Translations under genes and position numbers: made by a program
NCBI GenBank assembly: GCA_024233495.1
Contig: JACKPM010000003.1
Span: 186,001 to 250,000 of the forward strand
Origin: Chlamydiales bacterium
GTDB lineage: Bacteria; Chlamydiota; Chlamydiia; Chlamydiales; JAAKFR01
DNA: 64,000 bases
Reading direction: 5' to 3'
The notes under the pieces: generated by a model
Databases searched by the model: none
What the model was told of the DNA's origin: nothing
The model's input: the letters and a program-made list of their open reading frames with translations, nothing else
In this document: positions 35,432-43,175 of the stretch, piece by piece
Position numbering within the stretch: the stretch's first letter is position 1
How the letters are laid out: each line of letters begins with the position of its first letter

Positions 35432-36721
35432 ATGCTGTCAATACGACAAGAAATTTTAGCGTGTAGTCATGAACTCTTTAGTGCTATAACCATTCGTATG
35501 GTTAAGAGAGTGCTGCCGGTCTACTTTGTCGTCTTTCTGGGCTATATTGGGTATAGCCTCTTCCTCACAATCTTTGCCCCACTGTTTCTAAAAGGAAACT
35601 TCGGCGGCTTCGAGGGAAGTACTAAGCTAATCATGCTGGGCCTCTTGATCTTCTTGTATCCCTTTGGACAGTTTCTGAGCTCGCCTGTTTTGGGAGCTTT
35701 ATCGGATAGGTTTGGGAGAAAACCATTGCTGCTCTTCTCACTCGGTGTCGCGTGCTTAGTTTATGTGGCAGTAGGCATTGGGCTTTTGTTCAAGATCATT
35801 TGGCTCATCTATGTAGCACTGTTTGCCGCTGGCTTGTCAGAGGGGAACATCACCATCGCTCAGAGCGCTGTCGCTGATGTCTCAAGGAAAGAAGAGCGGC
35901 ACAGGCTTTTCGGATATATCTATTTGGCGGCGTCATGCTCGTACGTGGTGGGGCCAGTTTTGGGGGGGTGGCTGGCAAATATCAATGGGGCTTATGAGCT
36001 GCCTTTCTTCATCGTCGCGGGAATGATGGCGGTGGCTTTTGTATGGACGGCAGTCTCATTTAAGGAGACAGTGAAGAAGCGTGTGAAGGTTTCCTATGTT
36101 GAGGGCTTTACGAACTTTAAGAATGTGGGAAATCGGGGCTTTCGTTTTTGGTTTTTGGTCAACTTCTTGCTCTATTTGGGGGTGTTCGGCTTTCTACAGG
36201 GCTATCCAATCTTTTTGGTGGCGCGCTTTGGGATGGGGGTGGGAAAGCTTTCGTTAATGATCACATGGACAGATTTGGCATTCATTGTGGTGAACTTGTT
36301 TCTAATGGGGTATTTTGGGCGAAAGTTTTTGGCGCAACGTGTTTTACTGTGGATGGGGGTTTTGCTAGCAGCTGTGATGGGGACAATGATTTTGCCGCCA
36401 TATGAGGATGCAATGTGGGGCTTTTCGATTGTGGCGGGTTTTGCATGCGCTGTGATTTTGCCAATGAGCTCTTCTTTGATCTCAGTGATGGCTCGCGAAA
36501 ATGAGCAGGGGAGAATGATGGGAGTGAATCAGTCTCTGAACTTTTTGACAGAGGCTCTAGCTGGTTTGGGATTTGGTCTTCTAGCTGGTGCATGGGTAAA
36601 GTTGGCGATGATTTTTTTCGGTTGCATGGCACTTGTCGCAGCGCTATTGTTGGCTTTCAAATACGGGAGGAAACATGAGAGAGTCGTTCATCACGAGCAG
36701 AAAGATTCCGTTGGTCATTGA
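35432..36721 (+). CDS. MFS transporter
   Basis: The product of up to 429 residues has twelve membrane segments and a strong motif A, GALSDRFGRKPLLLFSLG. ATG 35432 has a close AGAGGGA upstream; ATG 35498 (MVKRVLP) would remove a non-hydrophobic leader of 22 residues and is an alternative. The type resembles tetracycline/multidrug-like or metabolite exporters. Its 3' end overlaps the dioxygenase gene by 47 bases, and together with the next genes it appears to form an operon, so it may export the product of that cluster. Confidence 0.83.
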   Translation: MLSIRQEILACSHELFSAITIRMVKRVLPVYFVVFLGYIGYSLFLTIFAPLFLKGNFGGFEGSTKLIMLGLLIFLYPFGQFLSSPVLGALSDRFGRKPLLLFSLGVACLVYVAVGIGLLFKIIWLIYVALFAAGLSEGNITIAQSAVADVSRKEERHRLFGYIYLAASCSYVVGPVLGGWLANINGAYELPFFIVAGMMAVAFVWTAVSFKETVKKRVKVSYVEGFTNFKNVGNRGFRFWFLVNFLLYLGVFGFLQGYPIFLVARFGMGVGKLSLMITWTDLAFIVVNLFLMGYFGRKFLAQRVLLWMGVLLAAVMGTMILPPYEDAMWGFSIVAGFACAVILPMSSSLISVMARENEQGRMMGVNQSLNFLTEALAGLGFGLLAGAWVKLAMIFFGCMALVAALLLAFKYGRKHERVVHHEQKDSVGH

Positions 36722-37664
36722 GCCAACAGGGGGGATTTCATTTGATGAGTTTTTGAAGTATGTAGATGAGAATCGTGATGAGCTGAGGGCGAAGATTTTG
36801 AAGCACACAGGTGTGCTTTTTCGTGGCTTTCCAATCGAGGGTGCAGATGGGTTCAATCGGGTGATTGAAGTGTTGGGCTTGGGAGAGCAGTTGAACTACA
36901 TCGGGGGAGATAGCCCGCGCGATAAGGTAAAGGGGCAGGTCTACACGTCAACTGAGGCACCGCCAAGTTTGAAGATTCCTCTGCACAATGAGATGAGTTT
37001 CGTCAAACATTATCCAAGACACATCTATTTCTATAGCGATATTCCAGCAAGCAGCGGGGGAGCAACAATTTTGGGAGATGCGCGAGAAATTTATGAAAAG
37101 GTGCGTCCCGATGTGCGAAAAGCTTTCGAAGAAAAAGGGGTTCGCTATGTCTCAAATTACTATCGACACGACATTTTGTTGGATATTATAAACAAGTTCC
37201 AGCGGGCACACAAGAGGTGGATGGAGGTGTTCGAAACAGACGAAAAGGCAGTCGTAGAGCAAAGATGTAAGGAGAGTGAGTTCGCATACCAGTGGCGCAA
37301 GGATTGGCTCGAGGTAGTGCAGGAGGCCAAGGGGGTTTTGGATCATGTGGAGACAGGGGAGCGGGTTTGGTTCAACCAAGCTCATTTGTACGATTACAAC
37401 CCGAGATTGGTGGGCTTCTGGAACTACTTGGGAGTAAAGCTGGTCTATGCGAGGCCCCATACAGTGATGCACGAGGTATGCTATGGCGATGGAAGCAGAA
37501 TTCCAAGAAAAGATTTGTATCATGTAATGGATGTGATGGACCAATGTACAATCGACTATCCATGGCAAAAAAATGATATGCTAATTTTGGATAATGTGTT
37601 GGCAATGCATGGACGCGCTCCTTTTAAGGGGAAAAGAAAAACTTTGACGGCATTAACCAAATAA
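36675..37664 (+). CDS. TauD/TfdA-family Fe(II)/2-oxoglutarate dioxygenase, SyrP-like
   Basis: The 329-residue product starts at ATG 36675 four bases after GGGAGG. GVLFRGFPIEG, then PLHNEMSF (metal-binding His and acidic Glu of the HxD/E motif), the FYSDIPASSGGATILGDAREIY segment and the distal HGRAPF histidine followed by an arginine-poor end fit SyrP-like hydroxylases associated with specialised metabolism, rather than taurine degradation. It would hydroxylate a small substrate using oxygen and 2-oxoglutarate. It overlaps the transporter gene upstream. Confidence 0.85.
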   Translation: MRESFITSRKIPLVIEPTGGISFDEFLKYVDENRDELRAKILKHTGVLFRGFPIEGADGFNRVIEVLGLGEQLNYIGGDSPRDKVKGQVYTSTEAPPSLKIPLHNEMSFVKHYPRHIYFYSDIPASSGGATILGDAREIYEKVRPDVRKAFEEKGVRYVSNYYRHDILLDIINKFQRAHKRWMEVFETDEKAVVEQRCKESEFAYQWRKDWLEVVQEAKGVLDHVETGERVWFNQAHLYDYNPRLVGFWNYLGVKLVYARPHTVMHEVCYGDGSRIPRKDLYHVMDVMDQCTIDYPWQKNDMLILDNVLAMHGRAPFKGKRKTLTALTK

Positions 37665-37707
37665 TTTCATTTTCATTTGCTTGGGTTTGTGGTACAATCC
37701 TCTCTCT

Positions 37708-38007
37708 ATGTGTACTGTATCAAACTGCCAAACCGTTGAGCATGGGGCGTTAAGGTCTCAGTACTGTTTGTCTGGCTTTTCGATTGTTGTGGGAACATTC
37801 CTGTTGATTTCGGGGATTTTTGCCTACCTTGCAATTAAAGGGGGATTGCCGCCAAATGCAACGAAGTTGCACTCATTTGGTGTGGTGGGGTTAGACAATA
37901 GCTATTTCATGATCGCAGGGGGCGCTGTCTTGACACTATTGGCGATAGCAGCCCTTCTAAACGTCTTCCGGAAGCATGGCAGTGCAAATAGGGGAGAGCA
38001 TCAGTGA
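37708..38007 (+). CDS. Small two-helix membrane protein
   Basis: The product of about 99 residues (ATG 37708, MCTVSNCQ) has two membrane segments (about residues 24-44 and 67-87) and a short basic tail. A TACAAT hexamer nine bases before the ATG may be a promoter element, which would leave almost no leader. The stop overlaps the GTG start of the next gene by GTGA, so the two are coupled. No family is recognised. Confidence 0.6.
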   Translation: MCTVSNCQTVEHGALRSQYCLSGFSIVVGTFLLISGIFAYLAIKGGLPPNATKLHSFGVVGLDNSYFMIAGGAVLTLLAIAALLNVFRKHGSANRGEHQ

Positions 38008-39047
38008 GTCAAGTCGAGTTAATCGATGGTGACTCGGCTTCGCGCGTTCCATTTTCACTTCACAGCTCGATGTTGAAAGAGGGAGTGGAGCATTATATTT
38101 CCAATGTAAAAACACGCTTTTTCTTTTTAAAGGTCGATGGGCATTGTATTCCTATCTCGGTAAATGAGAAAGAGTATGAGAATGCGTATGTGACGTCAAA
38201 CTACTATGCGATTGCGCATGTCCAACACAAGGTTTCAATTTTTGTTCGCCCTTTTGTGCGTGGGGCAGGATTGCTGTTAAAGGGGATTGAGGCAAATCGT
38301 GTGGTCATTGTGAACAATTGGCTCTTATCTGGTGCTCTTTATCCGCAGTTGAGCGGGGAGCAGTTAGAGGCGGTGACGCGTTTTTTAGAAGAGCGTTTCC
38401 CCTCGCATTTGGTGATGTTTCGGGGGCTGACAGATCGCGAGCACGTGGGAATCATAGATGGGCTTGAGGATTTGGGTTATCACAAGTTTTTCGCACGTAA
38501 GGTGCACTACTTTGATCCTGAGGAAAAGCGGGGAAAGAGGGCTGCCTATCACTTGCGCCGCGATAGGCGGCTGATGGAGAGTGCAGGTTATGTGGTGACA
38601 ACAAGAGTGGATGTGCGCCGTTTTTTGGAGCTCTATCGGTCAATCTATTTGGAGAAACATACGCAGTATGCGCCGCGCTACACAGAGGCATTTTTGCAAA
38701 GAGCAATTGAGAGCGGCTTTTTGCAAATGCGCACTATAGAGCGTAAGGGTGAGATTGTCGGGGTGTTTGGCTACTGCGTTGAGGGAGGGGCAATGATTGC
38801 GCCTTTTTTCGGCTTTGATGCTCAAAGTGAGCGGCGCACAGAGGTGTACCGTATTCTGATGTTGACGTTGATTGAAGAGGCGGAGAAGTTAGGAGCGCTC
38901 TTGAATGACGGCTCTGGGGGGGAGACGGCAAAGCGCTTTCGAGGCCTAAAGGAATTTAACGAGTACGCTTTGATCTATACACGTCATCTGAGATGGCATA
39001 AACGCCTTTTTTGGGGCATCTCAAACAAGGCTGCTAACCTTTTTTAA
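38004..39047 (+). CDS. Acyltransferase-like protein (GNAT/Fem-type fold suspected)
   Basis: The 347-residue product starts at GTG overlapping the preceding stop. Its second half resembles GNAT/FemAB-type transferases: KRGKRAAYHLRRDRRLMESAGYV, then YRSIYLEKHTQYAPRYTEAFLQRAI, MRTIERKGEIVGVFGYCVEGG, and a C-terminal LNDGSGGETAKRFRGLKEF. The assignment is by pattern and remains uncertain. It ends by overlapping the convergent DUF3419 gene by 14 bases. Its location suggests a role with the dioxygenase and transporter. Confidence 0.55.
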   Translation: MSQVELIDGDSASRVPFSLHSSMLKEGVEHYISNVKTRFFFLKVDGHCIPISVNEKEYENAYVTSNYYAIAHVQHKVSIFVRPFVRGAGLLLKGIEANRVVIVNNWLLSGALYPQLSGEQLEAVTRFLEERFPSHLVMFRGLTDREHVGIIDGLEDLGYHKFFARKVHYFDPEEKRGKRAAYHLRRDRRLMESAGYVVTTRVDVRRFLELYRSIYLEKHTQYAPRYTEAFLQRAIESGFLQMRTIERKGEIVGVFGYCVEGGAMIAPFFGFDAQSERRTEVYRILMLTLIEEAEKLGALLNDGSGGETAKRFRGLKEFNEYALIYTRHLRWHKRLFWGISNKAANLF

Positions 39048-40119
39048 CCGTGCCTACCATAAAGTGATAGACAAAGCAGCGATCCTCTCTTGTGAGCTCT
39101 TCTTCTAACTTCCGGTTGCGTTCAAAATGATGAGCAAGCTTCTCAGGTAGCTCATACTTCGTCATGAATTGCCGGATGCAGAAACGTGCTCCAGGTCTGG
39201 CACAGCGTTGAACAGCGCGGATCATGCGCTCAAAATCCTCACGAGGGATATAAGAGGCAACGTCAGAGAGAGAAAAACAATCGAAGCTGTTTTCCGGCGC
39301 ATTTTCAAGATAGGTAATGAGGTCAGCTGTTGCAAACTGCAGTCGATCGAGTCGGGGTCGAATTTTCTTGAGGCTCTCTTCTTCCAAATAAGGGGGGAAA
39401 TGATTTTGGTCGATCTTCCCTTGTAAGAGAAGAGAGAGAAACATGCTCTCTTTCGCCAGAAATTGGGAGAGCGCTCCATGTAAACGGTCGTGAATGTAGT
39501 GACCAATATGGATTTCAGGGTCAACATATTGGTACAAACCAGGATCTTGCACAAAAAGACGCGTCACTCGCGGATGGAGTGCGACGTCGAAACAGCGCCT
39601 CCATAAAAAGGTGTCGAATTTCTTTTTTACAAATCGTGTCTGCTCCTCAAGGTTGTCAAAAGTGAAAAGACGTTTGACGCGCGAGCTACGAGTAAGCTTG
39701 ATCAGGAAGTTAACAATTTTGATGCGCCGCTCAATCGCCCCTTGAAAAAGAACACCCTTTCGAATCGCTCCCTTGTGTCTGTTCCACAACCTTCGAGAGA
39801 TGTTGTCAAGGCGATATGAGAGTTGGTTGAAAGACTCCATGCGGCCTTTAGTAGGCTCAACACCGAGAAAAGCGAGGTAAGAAGAGTAGTCAAGCTCTGC
39901 AATAGCGGCTTTCTTGAGGTCAAGCAGCGCATTTTGCATCGGGTTTGCATCCACAGAGATAATGCTTTTACATTCCTCGGTGAGCAGGTTTAAAGGGCGG
40001 TCGCCACTCGCTGTGACACAGACGATAGCATCGCTCGGCTTAATCTGTAGCGCTTTTTGTTCTGTGATCCAATCTTCATTCCCAAAGCTGTAGCTAAGTC
40101 GTGAATAGAAGTCTTCCAT
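39034..40119 (-). CDS. DUF3419/BtaA-like S-adenosylmethionine 3-amino-3-carboxypropyl transferase
   Basis: The 361-residue product resembles BtaA-type enzymes: YSFGNEDWITEQKAL at the N-terminus, VCVTASGDRPLNLL and IISVDANPMQNALLDLKKAAI forming the SAM-binding region, and FDCFSLSDVASYI later. BtaA transfers the 3-amino-3-carboxypropyl group of SAM to diacylglycerol in betaine-lipid synthesis. No BtaB-type N-methyltransferase is adjacent, so the acceptor may differ. Its ATG overlaps the stop of the outer-membrane protein gene upstream (TAATG), indicating coupling. Confidence 0.8.
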   Translation of the reverse strand: MEDFYSRLSYSFGNEDWITEQKALQIKPSDAIVCVTASGDRPLNLLTEECKSIISVDANPMQNALLDLKKAAIAELDYSSYLAFLGVEPTKGRMESFNQLSYRLDNISRRLWNRHKGAIRKGVLFQGAIERRIKIVNFLIKLTRSSRVKRLFTFDNLEEQTRFVKKKFDTFLWRRCFDVALHPRVTRLFVQDPGLYQYVDPEIHIGHYIHDRLHGALSQFLAKESMFLSLLLQGKIDQNHFPPYLEEESLKKIRPRLDRLQFATADLITYLENAPENSFDCFSLSDVASYIPREDFERMIRAVQRCARPGARFCIRQFMTKYELPEKLAHHFERNRKLEEELTREDRCFVYHFMVGTVKKG

Positions 40120-40883
40120 TAAAATCGTCTCCTCAAAGCGAAGTTGGCACCGTAGAGATTGTACTTGGTGTCGATATAATCGAAAGGAAAACCTTGTCGT
40201 CCACCAAAGTGCCAGTACTCATAAAAAGGAGAGGCAACAAACTCTAAACCCATTCGTGCATTAGAAGGGGAATATATGAATGGAACCTCAATTCGGGCCA
40301 GTACTTCGTTATTCATCTGCAATGTGTTATCGCCCATCAAAGGGTCTTCGCTTACCTTTGAGGCGCCATTCAACATGAATTTCATCTTGAAATTTACCCA
40401 CATAGTTAGCAGAGATGTGATATTCACTCCAGATAAAAAGCCTGCGCTGACGAAATTAAATGTGTTCTGGAATTTGAGAGGTATAGGAGTAGGGGGAAGA
40501 AAGTCATTTGTTTGGTCGAAGTAACCATACCCCCCATATGGAGTAATGAAGTATCTCTTGGGATTTTTTCTCTGTAGAGTGTAGCCAAAACGTCCCTCCC
40601 AAACGCGGTCGGTAAGGATAGAAAGAATCTCTCGTTGTGTGCCAGAATGCCCTTTTAGGCGCCCCTGTGAGTAGCGGAACTCTCCCCCCACATACCAGCC
40701 GTACCGTTTGAGGCGATCAAATTCGACGTAAACACCATCCATGCGTGCAGTTTGTTTTGTGCCGCCTGAGCGCATTCGTCGAATATAAAAGACCTCAGGT
40801 CCTGCTTCTATGATGTTAGGAGGCGGACTTGCGCCCTCCAGAAACGGAACAAAAATCAGCCATGCGATGCACAAAAAACGCAT
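40119..40883 (-). CDS. Outer-membrane beta-barrel-type protein
   Basis: The 254-residue product starts at ATG 40883 (MRFLCIAWLIFVPFLEGA, a signal peptide). Alternating strands such as GWYVGGEFRYSQGRL, YFITPYGGYGYFDQ and RMGLEFVASPFYEYWHFGG, and a terminal RRRF, point to an outer-membrane barrel. It is coupled to the BtaA-like gene, which may mean that it serves the same pathway, for example as transporter or in envelope lipid homeostasis. No specific family is recognised. Confidence 0.65.
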   Translation of the reverse strand: MRFLCIAWLIFVPFLEGASPPPNIIEAGPEVFYIRRMRSGGTKQTARMDGVYVEFDRLKRYGWYVGGEFRYSQGRLKGHSGTQREILSILTDRVWEGRFGYTLQRKNPKRYFITPYGGYGYFDQTNDFLPPTPIPLKFQNTFNFVSAGFLSGVNITSLLTMWVNFKMKFMLNGASKVSEDPLMGDNTLQMNNEVLARIEVPFIYSPSNARMGLEFVASPFYEYWHFGGRQGFPFDYIDTKYNLYGANFALRRRF

Positions 40884-40996
40884 AATCTGCGCATCGTAGC
40901 ACACGCCTTTTGAATTTTCTACTATTGAAAAAAAAGGGTTATGATCTTAGTCTTTTCTTAACTTCTGAAAAGATCCCATATAGGGAGGAACGCTCG

Positions 40997-41563
40997 GTGC
41001 TACGTCTCAGCTCGATTCTTAAACTAACGCTTATCTCTTATGTTTGCGCACAACCCCTTTATGCAGGTGGTTTATTCGAAAGGGAGGGTGAAAACTTTTT
41101 GCCATTTTGTGGTATCACCAGTAAAACAAAGCCGACTCGCTCTTTTGAGGAGGGAATTTCTGCATCGCAGCTTGAAGATTTGCGTTTCACAATGACCTCG
41201 CTTGCTTACCAATCGTTCTCAGAAGTGCTTTCAAATAGGATTCAGCTACAAGACGCAATGGCGCGTGTCAATGAGGTACACCCTCTACACTTCACCACTG
41301 CGGTCTTTATAGATGCTGAGTTGACGCGCTGCATTCATCTCATTCGGGAGAAACAGTGGTTGTGGCGCCATTTTCATACACGCATCAAACGTACGTTTGC
41401 AGAAGAAGCGGAGTGTGATAATTTGCGTCCAGAGTATGTGCAAAAGTTCACAGATGAGCTAAAGCTGGATTGCGATGAGTTTTTAAGTTACGTTGTTGAT
41501 CAAGACTGGGATGCTTTGATTGCACGACTTTTGAAAAAGTTTCCACTTGAGGTGCAAAAATGA
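40997..41563 (+). CDS. Secreted protein, paralogue 1 of a pair
   Basis: I place the start at GTG 40997, eight bases after GGGAGG, giving MLRLSSILKLTLISYVCAQPLYA as signal peptide; the open frame extends back to 40910. The mature region of about 165 residues shares order and spacing with the next gene: DLRFTMTSLAY, VHPLHFTTAVFID, KQWLWRHFHTRIKRTFA and DWDALIARLLKK. The fold is probably helical. The function is unknown. It overlaps the next gene by ATGA. Confidence 0.65.
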   Translation: MLRLSSILKLTLISYVCAQPLYAGGLFEREGENFLPFCGITSKTKPTRSFEEGISASQLEDLRFTMTSLAYQSFSEVLSNRIQLQDAMARVNEVHPLHFTTAVFIDAELTRCIHLIREKQWLWRHFHTRIKRTFAEEAECDNLRPEYVQKFTDELKLDCDEFLSYVVDQDWDALIARLLKKFPLEVQK

Positions 41564-42135
41564 AGAGATCGTTACTTATAACAGGCGTCTGCCTATCGGC
41601 AACTCTTTTTGCCAATCAGCAGCCCCACAAAGTAGAGCATGTGCGCTCTTGGCAGAAGAAAGCAGAACGACGTTCAGGCGGATCGCTGGGTTATCCTCGG
41701 GACTATAGTGCGGGGATCAGCGAAGCCGACCGCAATGATATTCACTTTATTGTCACTACGTTGGCAGATAAATCGTTGATTACAATTGCAAAAGAGCGTT
41801 ACAGCTTGGAGGCAGCGGGCGATCGCATCGATCATGTACATCCGTTCAATTTTTTGCGGACGATTTTTGAAGATGAAGAGCTGAAGGTAGCGATTCGTAA
41901 TATCCGAGGAAAAGGATGGGTGTGGTCAAACTTTGTTGCTGGGATCAAGGATACGCTTGCGACAGAGTCTGCAATTCAGAATGTGTCGCCGCATGTGAAT
42001 GACTTCGCACGTAGCCTCTGTATTCAGCCGAAACTCATTATGCCTGCGGTCCAGACAAAGAATTGGGATTTGCTCGTGGATCTACTAATTAAGCATGTGC
42101 CTCGTAAAAATGAGGGCGACCGCTACGATATGTAG
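41560..42135 (+). CDS. Secreted protein, paralogue 2 of a pair
   Basis: The 191-residue product has signal peptide MKRSLLITGVCLSATLFA and a mature domain paralogous to the preceding protein: DIHFIVTTLAD, VHPFNFLRTIFED, KGWVWSNFVAGIKDTLA and NWDLLVDLLIKHV. The ATG overlaps the stop of paralogue 1, so both are made from one transcript, and may form a heteromer. No known family is recognised. Confidence 0.7.
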   Translation: MKRSLLITGVCLSATLFANQQPHKVEHVRSWQKKAERRSGGSLGYPRDYSAGISEADRNDIHFIVTTLADKSLITIAKERYSLEAAGDRIDHVHPFNFLRTIFEDEELKVAIRNIRGKGWVWSNFVAGIKDTLATESAIQNVSPHVNDFARSLCIQPKLIMPAVQTKNWDLLVDLLIKHVPRKNEGDRYDM

Positions 42136-42158
42136 TCAACGTGAGTTCGACGGTGTAG

Positions 42159-43175
42159 TTAGCAATTTTCTCGGCACAACTTTGCAATTTGCCATTCCTC
42201 GTGTGTTGGGATCACCTCGACTTTCACTTTGGAGTTAGGGGTTGAGATGAGCGGGGCGTTCTTATTGTTCGCCTTTTCATCAAGTTCGATTCCAAGGTAG
42301 GAGGGGAGGAGCCTTTTGCGGATGGTGGGGGAGTTTTCTCCAATCCCTGCTGTGAAAACAAGGGTGTCCAGGCCGTCGAGCGCGGCAATCATTTGCCCGA
42401 GCTGCTGTTTGAAGCGATAGGTAAAGAGTTCGAGGGCGAATCTGGCATGGTGATCTTGGCTCTCTTCAATATGGCGCATGTCGGCAGAGATTCCTGAGAG
42501 ACCAAGTAGTCCTGATTCAAAATTAAGCAGGTGCTCTATTTTGGAGGGGAAGAGCTTTTCATGCATCATGAGATGAATGACAACACTTGGGTCAAGCGCC
42601 CCACACCGTGTGCCCATGACAAGGCCGTCAAGGGGTGAGAATCCCATCGTGGTATCAATGCTTTTTCCATTTAGCAGCGCGCAGAGTGAGGCGCCTGATC
42701 CAAGGTGGCAAACGACACACTTCTCTGATTCAATTTGTGAGGCGATGTATGCGTAGCTGATTCCGTGAAAGCCGTATTTCCGAATCCCTTTTTCCCGCCA
42801 CTCAAGAGGGAGAGCGTAGGTGCAGGCAACATCGGGGATGTGGGCGTGAAAGGCGGTGTCAAAAACAGCAAAGTGGCGCGCCTCAGGAAATAGACGACGT
42901 GTTTGTTTTATGCCGTTTAGGCAGATAGGGTTATGGAGCGGGGCGAGATAGCAGAGTTCGTGGATCTCTTCTTCTACTTTTTTGGTGAGATAGGTGGGCT
43001 TGCGAAATTTTTCTCCGCCGTGCACGACTCGGTGGCCGATGACTTCAATAGGAAGGTTAGGCAGGTTAGAGAGTTGATCAAATTGTCCTTCCGCTGACCA
43101 GATAGGCGTTTTTTCTTCTCCAAAGAGGGCGAACTTGATCGAGCTTGAACCGGCATTTACAACGAGTATGTTCAT
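42159..43175 (-). CDS. ackA: Acetate kinase
   Basis: The 338-residue product begins MNILVVNAGSSSIKFALF, the acetate kinase signature 1, and has HRVVHGGEKF, the substrate region FDTAFHAHIPD, YGFHGISYAYI (signature 2) and FTAGIGENSP. It transfers phosphate from acetyl phosphate to ADP. It is shorter than the usual 390-400 residues, but no key motif is missing. The ATG at 43175 lies in an ATGA overlap with the phosphoketolase stop, coupling the two enzymes. Confidence 0.95.
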   Translation of the reverse strand: MNILVVNAGSSSIKFALFGEEKTPIWSAEGQFDQLSNLPNLPIEVIGHRVVHGGEKFRKPTYLTKKVEEEIHELCYLAPLHNPICLNGIKQTRRLFPEARHFAVFDTAFHAHIPDVACTYALPLEWREKGIRKYGFHGISYAYIASQIESEKCVVCHLGSGASLCALLNGKSIDTTMGFSPLDGLVMGTRCGALDPSVVIHLMMHEKLFPSKIEHLLNFESGLLGLSGISADMRHIEESQDHHARFALELFTYRFKQQLGQMIAALDGLDTLVFTAGIGENSPTIRKRLLPSYLGIELDEKANNKNAPLISTPNSKVKVEVIPTHEEWQIAKLCRENC

